64,000 nucleotides of DNA from Owenia fusiformis (lineage: Eukaryota; Annelida; Polychaeta; Sabellida; Oweniidae). The stretch's first letter is position 1. Each line of letters opens with the position of its first letter. The DNA is taken from NCBI GenBank assembly GCA_903813345.2, contig CAIIXF020000009.1, positions 27,874,740-27,938,739 of the forward strand. Direction: 5' to 3'. Positions 49,187 to 59,155 of the stretch are shown one piece after another. Under the pieces are notes generated by a model that did not search any database, was not told where the DNA came from, and worked only from the letters and a program-made list of their open reading frames with translations. A program made the position numbers and the translations under genes.

Positions 49187-52100
49187 ATATAACTTGAAAA
49201 GTAGTGAAGCGATTTTGTTCATATTTGATATCTGAATACTCATGAGCCTTGCACACTGTCTTATGACACTTTGGATAGTAGGCGGCTATTTTAAAAAGTG
49301 GCTGTCATTTTTACATTTTTTACTAAAACTCGAAAAGTAGTGGAGCGATTTTGTTCATATTTGATATGTGAATACTCTAAGCATGGCACATTGTCTAATA
49401 AAACGTTGGGGAGTAGTCAGCCATTTTGAAAAATGGCTACCATTTTTATGTGTGTTATTTTACAAGTACACGTATGCGATTTTTCAAAAATTTTATAGGT
49501 GGCTACTTAAAAGCATATTATTTCTTCTGATGACAACTTGGCGAGTGAGCAACCATTTTGAAAATGGTAGCCTTTCTGGTTTGTTGTTTTATGATATTTG
49601 CTATATATTTCGTTTGTAAAAATGCCAGCCATTTCTGTTCGATGGGATTCGCTACGCTTTGGCGTTGCCGTTGTTCTGGTTCTCCTTATGACTGGTTTTC
49701 TCATAATTTTCCTTTCTCATTGCGTTTTGTGATTCCCTTTGGATCTACCCTTTTGCAAATAGATTCTAATGGTATTATCATTGTCTAATCATTATTATTG
49801 CTTCATATAACGGTCAAGACAAGTAACTTAGTCAACATTCGATATTCGTATGTTCATCAATATTTACTAAGAATGGTGCCACAATTGAAGTAAACCTCTG
49901 GTTAATTATTTTCAATAAACCTATCAGCAAACGTGTAAATGATAATTTTGATGTTCTGTTACATATTGATGAAGCAATCTTTGGGACATGACCTAAATTT
50001 CTGATTTTCCACTGTGTCCCTGTATACCCCTACTTCAAAAGATAAATGTTATTCGTCATTGTTCATTATGAACCAACCATAAATGTATTTTTCTTGTTTA
50101 CATACAGAATGAACTTTCGGTTTTCAAATATTGCAAGACGGTATTGCATTTATTTGTTCAGGATATCGAGCAAACAAATGCGTGTCAAAAACTCACAACA
50201 TGTTTCAAGTTTTTACAATTCTTGGTTAAAAAAAATAGTTTGAAAGTTGTGATTTCGAATGTAATATCCTACTCAATGAAATTTGTTGATATTTGTGAAT
50301 TTTTTCTTTCGAAATGCACATTGCTGGATAACAGAACCTTTCCATTCTCGAGATGCACGAAACGCGTTTTGTTAATACTTGGCGTCGTACGGATATTTGG
50401 ATGTGATTGACGTTTTCGTTAATCTCCTACCACTGTAATTTCCAACTTAATTTTTGGAAGCCTAATGTGATAGTCACGAATTGATATTTAAGTCACACGT
50501 TGATGCATGCATCATGTGTGTGCATTAACTGTCGAATACATGCCAACTTACATTTATATAAATATCCGAAATTAACTCAAATCATCAATTCTCGAAACGG
50601 TTTATTATTTAACCTGGTGAATTGAATGTTTCATTTTGATTCATAATTATGGTATCGGATTTGAGTATGATATAAGTCGAGGCTTAAACAAAGCAATAAA
50701 ATTACGTGAAACCTTTTGTGAAAATTCGAACGATTTTTCAAGAATCCTCCTTCAAAGTGATACCAAAGTGCTCCCCGGGATTGGAAATTTCGTCTTGTGT
50801 AATCAAAATAATAGAGCGGGTGGTTTGAATTTTTGTTTTAGTTTATAGTTTACATCTATAAATTGAAAAACATATCGCCTCATTGAGAGGTACATGCATA
50901 TTTTGGCGATCTATCATTATAAAGGGCTAAATATTGTGCAAAAACAGGAGTTGACACGCTTACATTTGGAAATGAAATTTCCTACATAATCGTCGACTCA
51001 TGTTTAAAAGTCATGAAAACAAGGTTGAACACAAAACATTGACCCAGTTACTGTCTATTCAGCATGGGTTCACTAAGGGAAATATTATTAATGACTTAAA
51101 TCGTTTACAGTTAAATTGTATTCCAAGAAACTTATCAATTTAGAAATGCAAAATGTTCAATTTTGTTTTTCAATTATAAAAAATGACACCTGTAGAGAAC
51201 AACGTTTTCAATTTTTTTTAAAACGGATATATTTACTTACTCAACATTCATTGGCATGTGTCAGGGAGTAAATAGGAAGAATATGCATTTGATTCTATAT
51301 CTTGTTCCCAAAGGAGTTTGTTAAGGAGCTGTATATCTTAACGTACTTTTATCATCCCGAACTCGAACATATCGAATACTTATTTCGAGAACGCTTTATT
51401 GAGAATGGATTCGAGATGTACTCAAAATTAGTGCGTTAAAATGTGTATTATCATCTAAATAACCACCTCACAAATTATTTTGGAAATCAAAGATGTACAA
51501 TTTTTGAGATTTTTATTTTCTAATGTTGACTTACTTACTTGTCTTGACTGATAAGAGAAACTGCTGTGTGGTGTTAGGAGGTTTACCATTTATACCAGTA
51601 TGTTGAGTTAGGTCAAGTTAGGTCAAGATTTTGAGTATTTCTCTATAAAACTTAGATGTATCACCCCCCCCCCCCCCCCCCTGAAAGCAGGGCTCTAGAT
51701 TTTTTCCATTCTTTCCAGGAACAATGTGAATGATGTATGGAGCCCTCAAAGAAGTGAGATGAAGATGTATGAAAATATACTTTTTCAGTTTTTCGTTGAT
51801 TACATTATAGGTGAGGATCGTTGGCTCTGTACATTGTTGTTACAACAAGGGTATAGAGTAGAATATTCGGCAGCTGCTGATGCCCTCACTTACGCCCCTG
51901 AAGGCTTCTCGGAGTTCTTTAACCAGAGGCGACGATGGACCCCTAGTACCCTAGCAAACATTCTTGATCTTTTGATGTCAGCCAAACAAACAACAAAAAT
52001 GAATGATAATATTTCATGGTTATATATGGCGTACCAAGGGGCCCTTTTTGGATCTTCCATATTAGGACCTGGGACTGTTTTCTTAGTTATTGTTGGTGCT

Positions 52101-54608
52101 CTCCAGAATTTGATAACTGCACCGGGTCAACCACCAGACAATATAATTTCTATATCAATTAATGCTGCTCTTGTGGTTGGATTCACGATGGTATGCTTGA
52201 CACTCAAGTCAGAGACTCAGGTGAGAACTAGATCAGTATGTCCAAGCCGATCAAATGAGTCATTTTGGAAATTCCATAAGATGGGCATTATGGGACCAAA
52301 TTTTGGACCTTAATGCACATTGGGTCAGTATGAAAGGGTATGTTTAAGATGTGCCCACCTTGATACTATCTGGCATCAAGAACATTATCAAAGACTTTTA
52401 TTGAGACAGACTAGAATCACTAGATGAACTTATAATCACATTATCATATGGTCTCATATTGACTCCATAAAGAAACATTCCAAGTGTATCCTCCAAAGTC
52501 TAACTAAGTTTGAAAGGTTAAAAGATTTTTAAAACTTGTTTTATTTGTTCATTTTTAGCTGTACATAGCAGCTATAATTTCTACCATATACTCGGTAGTC
52601 ATGATGCTTGTGATGGTAAGCACATTTGCAGCGATAAGAGACAAAGGACTATGCGACGTCAGTACTCTTTTCATGATCGTCCTCATTTCAATATTTGTAA
52701 TCGCTGGTCTAATGCACCCTCACGAGTTTGGCTGCTTGTTGTATGCGTTGATCTATTACATGGTCGTACCGAGTACATTTGTGCTGTTAATGATCTACTC
52801 GCTGTGCAATTTAAACAACGTTTCGTGGGGAACGAGGGAAGTGAAAAAGACGCAATTTGAAGAGGAGAAAGAAAGACTGATCCAGGAGCAGCAGACAAAC
52901 GTACCTGGTGGTTTGAACGGGACATTAGGAGCTATATTTGCTCGTGCTCAACAATATGCAGGAGTTACAAAAGAAGGAATAACTTGTTGTGGAATTCGTT
53001 GTCTATTTGATGCAAATCAACAGGAACGTCAGATGGAGATGAGAATGCGAGCTGCTGCAGAACTGGAAGCAAAACGAGACATTGGAGGTGATAACGTTGA
53101 GCAAATAAATCATGGTGCCAATGGGGAACGCAAGCTTAAAGTGAATCATCTTGGAAACATTGTGTCTGATGGTAAGTAATCTGTACCATTCCGCAAAGGT
53201 GTATTCCCATCTTTATAAGTTGTAAAGTGATCTAAAACATTTAATGATTTCCGATTCTGATGCAGAATCCCCTGAGAATAGACCTTTTGAATAATCCCTT
53301 CAGAAGAGGTTGTAGGTGCAGTATTTACACACCTTAGTCTTAGAGTTTAAAAGGAGCAGCAAGTCCTTTTTGATTGGAAACATTGCTGCCTACATCCTAT
53401 CACTGAGATAACCACGCACATTCGTTCTTGATCTGTCTAACACGAGCGGCAGATTGCAATGACATCATGAATCTAATCATTATACTTTCGTTTCATTGGC
53501 GTGGCAAAGGAGGGGTTATTGGAAAGGTTTGTTGTTATAAACTGATGACCAGACTTTAATGATATTACTCATTGTTCTTGTAGATACCTCCATCCAGGAC
53601 GATATCGATAGCATTGATAGCATAGCAAGCGTCAACAAACCTAAAACGTGGATAGAAGACCAAGATTTAGGAGATGGTATGATTATCGAACTCAATGCCC
53701 AAGATAAAGTTTTCTGGGAAGAAATGATCGAGGCATATCTGAAGCCGATAGATATCAAACCTGAGGACAAAGAGAGAATCGAGCTACAGCTAAAGGAACT
53801 TAGAAACAAAGTCGTTTTCGCTTTTTGTATGATCAATATATTGTACATCACTGTCGTTTACGTCATGCAGATACAAAGGATCAGTTTTAAGATACCATGT
53901 GTACTTCCGTCCACAGGTGCTTCCGTTATTGAAATCCAACCAATTGGCACTGTGTTTGTTATATTTTTCGGGTTCATACTTCTGTTGCAGTTTGTAGGTA
54001 TGATTTTTCACCGCTACGAGACCTTCATGCATATTGTCTCCACCACACCGATTACGTGTGGGACAACGCATTTAAATGACCAATCAGATGAAATACAACA
54101 CGCAATTGCAACAGCCCGCGATCTACAGAAATTAACTCCGGACGACAACGTCAGTATCGCATCAAACATTACCATCAATACGATTGTTGACGAGACTGAT
54201 AATATCAAAGATCGCCTCAAAGAGCGAAGACCAACTACAATGTTGAAACTAGTGAAGGAAGAAGAAAAACAAAAGGAACAGATAGGGACTCTGAGCCTGG
54301 CCTTCGCAAAACGATTCTTAGCCGTTAAAAGACAAGTGGATATCACTAATGATGACCTTAACATCGAGGAACACTTGAAGAATATACCCAAGGAGAAATA
54401 CTCCAAGCGTAGACAGTCCTTGTACTTCCTCAAGAATCGGCCCGATTTGCTTCTCAAACCTGATCTCGAGAAAAGACTGACGTTGCACGTCGAACACAAA
54501 GACTACGATGCTGCTATAAAACTAAGACAACGTCTTGACGAGGAGAACAAGAAGCATGGATCCTTAACAAACTTAGAGATTCAAGGGGATTTTCCCGAAC
54601 AGGTTTAA
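36439..54608 (+). CDS. CHS: Chitin synthase (metazoan type), 17 coding exons, 1723 aa
   Basis: The spliced model is join(36439-37004, 37422-37521, 38780-38886, 39149-39524, 39867-40648, 40908-41057, 41668-41770, 42060-42133, 43001-43111, 43439-43518, 43802-43910, 46636-46789, 47216-47426, 47698-47898, 51811-52220, 52559-53171, 53584-54608); 5172 nt, all phases close. It is a multipass plasma-membrane family-2 glycosyltransferase that polymerises GlcNAc from UDP-GlcNAc and extrudes chitin. Landmarks: a polar N-terminus (1-222); membrane segments with FGWWENF (about 484-490); CATMWHE (770-776); DGDVDF with acidic residues 939, 941 and 943; EDRW (1043-1046); QRRRW (1080-1084); SWGTRE (1267-1272) followed by a charged, probably coiled-coil stretch; a last membrane pair; and a long cytosolic tail. 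No myosin head, as found on some molluscan chitin synthases, is encoded in the window, but further 5' exons cannot be excluded. In molluscs such enzymes serve shell matrix, radula or cuticle; which one applies here cannot be read from sequence. Confidence 0.95.
37422..37521 (+). CDS. CHS: Chitin synthase exon 2
   Basis: The acceptor is catcattttag. The exon encodes QKREKGWDGFREIKYEDDD through CIDMSMKIFK. The GWDxFRE motif just before the first membrane helix is typical of the family. Donor gtacct, phase 0. Confidence 0.85.
38780..38886 (+). CDS. CHS: Chitin synthase exon 3, first membrane helix
   Basis: The acceptor ttttgtacccag at 38779 gives phase 0 and joins MKIFK to VVVCGLLFLLILGCSVVSKG, then TFLFMTSNSRYGIT. 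The open frame extends upstream to about 38675, but acceptors there (38682, 38691) would break frame with exon 2. Confidence 0.83.
39149..39524 (+). CDS. CHS: Chitin synthase exon 4, extracellular loop and helix
   Basis: The acceptor is tttttgttttag. A Thr/Pro-rich, probably O-glycosylated loop with NTT, NQS and NST sequons (PTTEPTTNAVTTDG) precedes FCDTTTTRWIWGLVLV and a helix ending FLRSLYRVMFR. This matches the family's second membrane segment. Phase 0 at the gtaaga donor. Confidence 0.88.
39867..40648 (+). CDS. CHS: Chitin synthase exon 5, membrane domain with GWWENF
   Basis: The acceptor is catttgtttcag. Its 260 codons contain five or six hydrophobic helices, VETLHSGGIALFVFHIL, CRPRKEQYRP and the hallmark SFGWWENF. 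It ends ESILPK at a gtaagt donor, phase 2. Confidence 0.94.
40908..41057 (+). CDS. CHS: Chitin synthase exon 6
   Basis: The acceptor is catttcttttag. The exon encodes FLFFHCPADSLSILIFKWEF, PWWLSQLWVSRHIWI and SERLAKTEK. The W-rich HIW segment is typical of the last helix before the catalytic domain. Phase 2. Confidence 0.9.
41668..41770 (+). CDS. CHS: Chitin synthase exon 7
   Basis: The acceptor is gcaatatag, with a weak pyrimidine tract. The exon encodes LFVLPLYLGSLVEQSMIYNR, then RKDEQHFKFSEKKK; LVEQSxxxNRR is a family signature. Phase 0 at gtaaag. Confidence 0.87.
42060..42133 (+). CDS. CHS: Chitin synthase exon 8, short charged exon
   Basis: This 74-nt exon lies between cttttttgtag and gtattt. 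It encodes SLDIIREELKMEHDDMEEER then RTRK. It is required because exon 7 leaves in phase 0 while exon 9 needs two bases carried in; this exon supplies exactly that and yields RYDTLTKQRDK without a stop. Confidence 0.8.
42247..42420. repeat. Compound palindrome in chitin synthase intron 8
   Basis: Hairpin one (42247-42296) is GGTATACAATT ... AATTGTATACC with an inner GTTAACCTCT / AGAGGTCAAC. Hairpin two (42300-42370) has the arm ACTGTAAACC-GAAACTACTGTTGAC. The sequence after hairpin two (42371-42420) complements hairpin one again. No coding capacity; probably a MITE. Confidence 0.85.
43001..43111 (+). CDS. CHS: Chitin synthase exon 9, catalytic entry CATMWHE
   Basis: The acceptor is tttttctttcaag. 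The exon encodes DKTPKLLMCATMWHENERE and MIQLMKSLFR, the highly conserved start of the family's glycosyltransferase domain. Phase 2 at gtaaat. Confidence 0.93.
43439..43518 (+). CDS. CHS: Chitin synthase exon 10
   Basis: The acceptor is tcaaattttag. The exon encodes MDIDQSARRNAQEYLGVTD then PDYYEFE. MDxDQxARxxAQ is conserved in the family. Phase 1 at gtacca. Confidence 0.9.
43802..43910 (+). CDS. CHS: Chitin synthase exon 11
   Basis: The acceptor is tatttttacag. The exon encodes AHIFFDDAFEAHGLDDEYF, then KVNSFVKQFISIIDLAA. HIFFDDAF is a strict catalytic-domain motif carrying an Asp pair. Phase 2 at gtacgt. Confidence 0.93.
44339..46489 (+). mobile_element. 2.15-kb dispersed repeat in chitin synthase intron 11
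   Basis: It begins CATAGCCGTAGGGACCAGGG with a GGGGTTCG ... CGAACCCCC hairpin and ends GGCTACGCCACTG. The ends are partly inverted (GTAGCC...GACCAGGGGTTC). TGGAG flanks both sides and may be a target duplication. A second copy in the same orientation lies at 57638-60410. No protein is readable. Confidence 0.8.
46636..46789 (+). CDS. CHS: Chitin synthase exon 12
   Basis: It follows a 2.7-kb intron holding a 2.15-kb repeat. The acceptor is tggaattcaag. The exon encodes SAVHGVKLHLPQPMKVLTPY, GGKLELRLPGGNRV and KTKIRHKKRWSQ. TPYGG and RHxKRWSQ match the family. Phase 0. Confidence 0.9.
47216..47426 (+). CDS. CHS: Chitin synthase exon 13, DGDVDF active-site motif
   Basis: The acceptor is cacatttgtag. 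The exon encodes VMYMYYFLGRN, TYLLALDGDVDFKP and VGAACGRIHPIG. The DxDxD cluster is expected to bind the UDP-sugar with a metal ion. Phase 1 at gtaaac. Confidence 0.94.
47698..47898 (+). CDS. CHS: Chitin synthase exon 14
   Basis: The acceptor is attttctttcag. The exon encodes GPLVWYQKFEYAVGHWFQKS, EHVIGCVLCSPGCFSLFRGS and VQYDQG, all strict family motifs. Phase 1 at gtacgt. Confidence 0.95.
48007..49620 (-). repeat. About 136-bp tandem array with GGAC head in chitin synthase intron 14
   Basis: It opens with the hairpin TATCCCATCGAAC / GTTCGGAGGGATA and a GTCCGTCCGTCCGGG run (48045-48090). About nine units sharing GCGATTTTGTTCATATTTGG (48409, 48545, 48692, 48828 and on) follow, each with AAAATGGCCGCCATTTT or a variant. 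It is the reverse-orientation relative of 6640-7217. Confidence 0.85.
49093..49190 (+). mobile_element. Short retroelement tail with (AAAT)n
   Basis: One array unit is interrupted after TTTTACTAT by about 65 bases ending GGGTGACACTGTAAT and a run of eight or so AAAT units, after which the unit resumes as ATAACTTGAAAAG. A 5'-truncated non-LTR element is the simplest reading. Confidence 0.55.
49621..51810. other. Remainder of chitin synthase intron 14
   Basis: AT-rich, with no exon-like conservation. A run of about 19 C residues lies at 51664-51682. The open frames at 50046 and 50144 have no family support. Confidence 0.45.
51811..52220 (+). CDS. CHS: Chitin synthase exon 15, EDRW and QRRRW
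   Basis: It follows a 3.9-kb repeat-filled intron. The acceptor is tacattatag. The exon encodes GEDRWLCTLLLQQGYRVEY, the predicted catalytic base region, then FFNQRRRWTPSTLANI, the product-binding QxxRW motif, followed by membrane helices. Phase 0 at gtgaga. Confidence 0.95.
52559..53171 (+). CDS. CHS: Chitin synthase exon 16, translocation helices and SWGTRE
   Basis: The acceptor is ttcatttttag. Four hydrophobic helices, MHPHEFGCLLYALIYYMVV and NNVSWGTREVKK are followed by a long charged helix (TQFEEEKERLIQEQQ) that is probably a coiled coil, then a second charged helix rich in E, R, M and A. Phase 1 at gtaagt. Confidence 0.95.
53584..54608 (+). CDS. CHS: Chitin synthase terminal exon 17
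   Basis: The acceptor is cattgttcttgtag. The exon encodes FWEEMIEAYLKPID, LKELRNKVVFAFCMINILY and IQPIGTVFVIFFGFILLLQF, the family's final membrane pair, then a cytosolic tail of about 200 residues. The tail ends with a helical hairpin DYDAAIKLRQRLDEENKK (about 1689-1706) that resembles a UVR motif. Stop at 54606-54608. Confidence 0.94.
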
Positions 54609-54815
54609 TCAGTAGTGTAATGTATATTAGCAGAACTAGAAGTAAATGGCCTTACTTGCAAAATGGCATATTTATATACAAGTTGTTAAAGCATCAGCCT
54701 CGTTTGCTGTACATGTGTGAATTTAGGCTTTTGATGATAATGTGATACCCAAGTGCCATACTTTGTATAAAACATATTTTGTATATACACTTGAAAAGAA
54801 GTGCACCTTTCATTG

Positions 54816-54821
54816 AATAAA
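54816..54821 (+). terminator. Probable polyadenylation signal of chitin synthase
   Basis: An AATAAA hexamer lies about 210 bases after the stop codon and about 95 bases before the 8-kb element begins at 54917. It is the first perfect hexamer after the stop. Confidence 0.5.
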
Positions 54822-56489
54822 CAAACTATATTTCCAAACTTAACACAGGCCTTTAACTGAATACCATATTTAGTATATTATTTCATAGTTATCATTATCT
54901 TCTGTTCATGTCATAATAGTGCAGTCAGAATGAGGGTTTAGGCGTTCGTTCAGAGGGATTTTATGGGACATCATTTTTCATGTTGCTAGTATGATTTTAC
55001 ATATTTGTATGGATTATTAGATCTTAGTGTTTCAGCTTTTAGATTTTATGGCCATTTTACCCCCCATGGGCTATAATTTGGACCCCTACTATAAAATTGG
55101 ACTGGGACTCAAAAAATACTCTGTGGAATGTATCCAAATTACTTGGATATATTGGTATGGGCTAACTGAATATATCATAAAAATTTCATGTCACATGGTT
55201 AAGCGGTTGCCATGGAAACAGATAAAACATACCCTTCAGGTGTTGATTTTCAGGCCATTTTTCAGAAATGATAGAGTCATTTCATGCATATTTTGTCACC
55301 ATTGTGTTAGGAAGGGTTAAAGTATGTATAGAAAACTTCTATAATATATTAGCAACAATCTTATATAAAGATTAGTCCACAGGATTTCAGATTTCGGCCT
55401 TATATGGTCCATGATTTATACAGGGGTCTATTTCACAGACTCGATGCTATAACTTTTGAAATAATGGAGATACAGGTCTCATTTTTTCAGATCTTCATAA
55501 ATGGTTGGTCTTTAGTATTGTAGTATACTTTTGGAGCTGGTATGTGATTGGTTGCCATGGTAACCAAGGTTTTATGGAAATTCGGACCCCACATTGGATG
55601 GATGCTATAACTTTTGAAATAAGGGATATACAGGTCTCATTTTTTCAGATCTTCATAAATGGTTGGTTTTAAGTATTGTATTATACTTTGGGAGCTGGTA
55701 TGTGATTGGTTGCTATGGTAACCAAGGTTTTATGGAAATTCGGACCCCCACATTGGATGGATGCTATAACTTTTGAAATAAGGGATATACGTGTCTCATT
55801 TTTTCAGATCTTAGACAATGATTGATTTTAAGGATTGATTCAGACTTTGGGAGCTGGTATTTGATTGGTTACCATGGTAATCAGGGTTTTGTTGAAATTC
55901 AGACCTCCACAATTGATAAACGCTATACTTATACATGCAGATACAAATATCATCTTTTCAGATATAAGATAATAATAAAATGTGTATATTGTATTAGACT
56001 TTGGAAGTTAGAATTTACTTGGTTGCCATGTTAACCATGTTTCACTTTCATGGTAACTGCCGTTTTTGTTTTTAGATTCACCTTCATTCTAGATAGGTCA
56101 ATACATGATATGAAATACCAAATTGCCATTTTATTCTTAATTTTGGGATTTTTTCTATTTTATATGATTTACATGCTCATTAATACTAGAGAGGCAAAAA
56201 TGTTTGGCTCATAAAATATCAAATACTAGTAAACAATACATGTATATTTATATCTGACAATATTGCCTCATTCCATACTACTAGTTCTCACAAATATTCT
56301 GACTCCTAACCTGTTCATTTTTACTCATCATTACTGTTTTCATTTTGCACAATTGCCTCTTGATTTAAATATCAACAGTTTCTGTTGAAATGAAGGTTTG
56401 TTTTGACCATTATGGAGTTGAGGATCCTCAGGGGATTTAGTACATTCATGCAGTACTGGGCTTGGCAGAATGGGTTAAGACTGGTCCCT

Positions 56490-56900
56490 GGGGGTTCACT
56501 GTATATAAAATTTGGCTGGGGTCCTAGGCTGAACCCTCAGATATCAATATGTTCCCATACCAATCTGTCAAATTTGAATGTATTTCCATACCAACCAAAG
56601 TAATGCCCAAAAGTCATACCAAATGCCCAAATATAGGATCAATGCAATATCCAGATATAAAAACATGGCCATTCAAAATGTCTAATGCCCCGAGAAGAAG
56701 GCAGACCTTTGAGGAAAACAACCAAAAACAACTTCACATTATAAAGGATATATACTAGACCAATGCCATACCACAAGTGAGGGGTAACATATTTTCCAAG
56801 ACCATTCTCATACCAGTAAGTGGAAAAATCGGACCATTGCCATACCTCAAGTCATAATTTGGAGGGCATTCTCATATCAGATCTTAAAAGGAGTAGAGTC
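56490..56900. repeat. Dispersed repeat inserted inside the left arm region
   Basis: Inverted copy of 5690-6120: CTAGGCTGAACCCTCAGATA, CCATACCAA and CATTCTCATACCAG are shared. It has no counterpart in the right arm. Confidence 0.7.
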
Positions 56901-57544
56901 CCTATGGAGAGCTTTTTAGAAGGACACAACTATTTTATTCTGGAAGTGATCATAATGAAACTTTAACATACTTTTAGAAATGAGGTGAATTCAGAGATCC
57001 TTATATATTATTCTCAAATTATTAAAACGTGGGTTTGTTGAACGTTTTTTGTGAAGAGTTCATCATTGCATTACATTAGCTGCTATGTAGAATATCTTCC
57101 ATCTTGTATTGATTGCTTACTTCAACATTTAGGATTTGTCATTCATCCTCTTCAAATTTCTATATTGTTTCCTATTATGAAGAAAACAGCTGTAAGAACC
57201 TCAACTGAAGCCTTATTCATAAAGCCAACGTAAATATTTCCATTTACGTCCACGTAACTCAATTACGTTGGACGTAAAAACATCTCTCCGTCGTATTCAT
57301 AAACATATGCGGAAATTGGAGATCTACGTCTAACTTTCTGCAAGGACTTACGCAATGAAAATAATATACTACATACTCCCATATCATGTCCCAATTTTGT
57401 GATCACGTGCATGTACGTATTTGAATATGATTGCATCGTTCACGCACGCGTAATTTGACGCGTTCCTCATTGTCACGGTTGCTCCTTGATTATTTATACC
57501 CCTATATAAAAGCTTATCGTATTCCTTTCGACTTCATTTTCTCA

Positions 57545-57640
57545 TTCATTGATTTACACAAAAGTACTATTGTTTTTGACGATACCTGAATTAATGGTGG
57601 AAGGGCACAGTTCCTCCGTGTTGGGGAACTTATCATGCAT
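57545..57640 (-). pseudogene. Harbinger transposase, next fragment
   Basis: The reverse strand reads SSPTRRNCALPPLIQVSSKT, matching the TxRNxALxPxxQV block that follows the previous fragment in HARBI1-type proteins. It lies on the other side of the 57638-60410 insertion. About ten expected residues between the fragments are missing. The catalytic DDE region is absent. Confidence 0.7.
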
Positions 57641-58384
57641 AGCCGTAGGGACCGGGGGTTCGATGGGTTCGGACGAACCCCCGGTCGGGATTTCTCCCAA
57701 AAAATATTTGTGGAAAAATTCATTGCAATAACCAGAAACATATATTCAATTTATATGACCAGTAGGAAAAAATAGTAAAGGAAGAGGTGCGATTATTGGC
57801 AAATATTCCTATGGTCAAAATGAATCATTCTTAGGTGTAACATGAAGAATAGAATGTCATATAATACTTTGGAAAATATCAAAGTGCTCGGGCACACATA
57901 AGCTGAGTTAGGGATCATTTCGTTCAATAAGGTAGTATTGACTTACATGGGGCTATGCACCATTGACTTAACATGAGGATATCAGCAGATCCCAACAGAG
58001 GCCATTGGTTTCCATTGATTATCACAGAAATACCAAAAATACACTATGACCTGAATCGATTGCAAACTTTATAATTAAACAATATGACACAAATGGTTCA
58101 TTTCATCAAATGTGCAAATATGAAGTTTGCAATCGATTCAGGTCATACTTTAAATTAAAAGATTGTACATTTTTTCATCATTTTTTCCCTACAAAATGGC
58201 TATAAAAAATGCTCTAAAAACATATTTTTATTATCCATCACTTTTTAAGGAAAAATAAATCCATTGCGAAAAAATCAGTTTTGTTTTTGCAGATGCACGT
58301 TTATCTCGGAGATCATTTTAAGATTAAATTGTTGCTGTTTCAGTGTATTTAGTGTTTACTCTATTTCAAGAATATCAAACTTAA

Positions 58385-58888
58385 AGCAGATATGAAATGG
58401 TATTTTTAACCTAAAGGAATCAATATAATTTTTTGATAGATGTATTTGGACATGTTTTCTCATCAGTAGTGTGAAAACTATTTCACTCTAACGATCGTTA
58501 TAGCTGCTTAATAAGCAATATTCGAACTGGTTGTGACGTTATTGGCCCCCACGTGATCTCTCACTGGTCCCCACGTTTTTGTCCATTAGATCATGACGTC
58601 ATAATGCCAAAATGTTTTGTTATTTGTTTACACAACAATCCTATGGTTGCCGTGACGTTGTGATTACTATGGAACCAATAAACCATAGCTATATTTTGTA
58701 TATGACGTTACTAATCACGTGGGGGCCAATTTGATTTATCAGTTAGTTTTATTTCGTTATCTATGACCGTTAGCAGTTATCTAACATTTATTTCATAATG
58801 GCTATCGCAAGAACTCTACGGTGGGCTTACAATGGAGAAAACCGCATTTTTGTAGCTGCAAGTTGAGAAAAGCTATTTCAGTTGTCCT
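58385..58888. mobile_element. 504-bp TTAA-flanked insertion
   Basis: TTAA lies on both sides (58381-58384 and 58889-58892). The intron copy reads straight through at about 44998-45003. Its left part also occurs at 44137-44267. It includes GGCCCCCACGTGAT inverted words (58542 and about 58716). Confidence 0.65.
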
Positions 58889-59155
58889 TTAAGTGGATCG
58901 TGTTAATAATATTAATTATATATGTTTAGCAAATAAATGGATTAAGGGAGGCAATTAGGTGAGTATGTCTCTGGTACTAAATACAAGTGTAAGCTAAAAA
59001 GGTACACACATTACTTGCAGTGGAAAGTTCTGTCCAATAAAAAAAGCCAGTTGCAGTCATCTTTTGCTGAGGAAAGCAAAGGCATAAGGAGGATTATATC
59101 AAATAAGACTAGATTTATTAAGTATTTCGAATGAGTATTTTATATCCACAGTTAA

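Noticed and set aside
51726-51810. N-terminal extension of chitin synthase exon 15
   Set aside because: The open frame runs upstream into intron; EDRW joins directly to the conserved YDQG of exon 14 at the 51810 acceptor.
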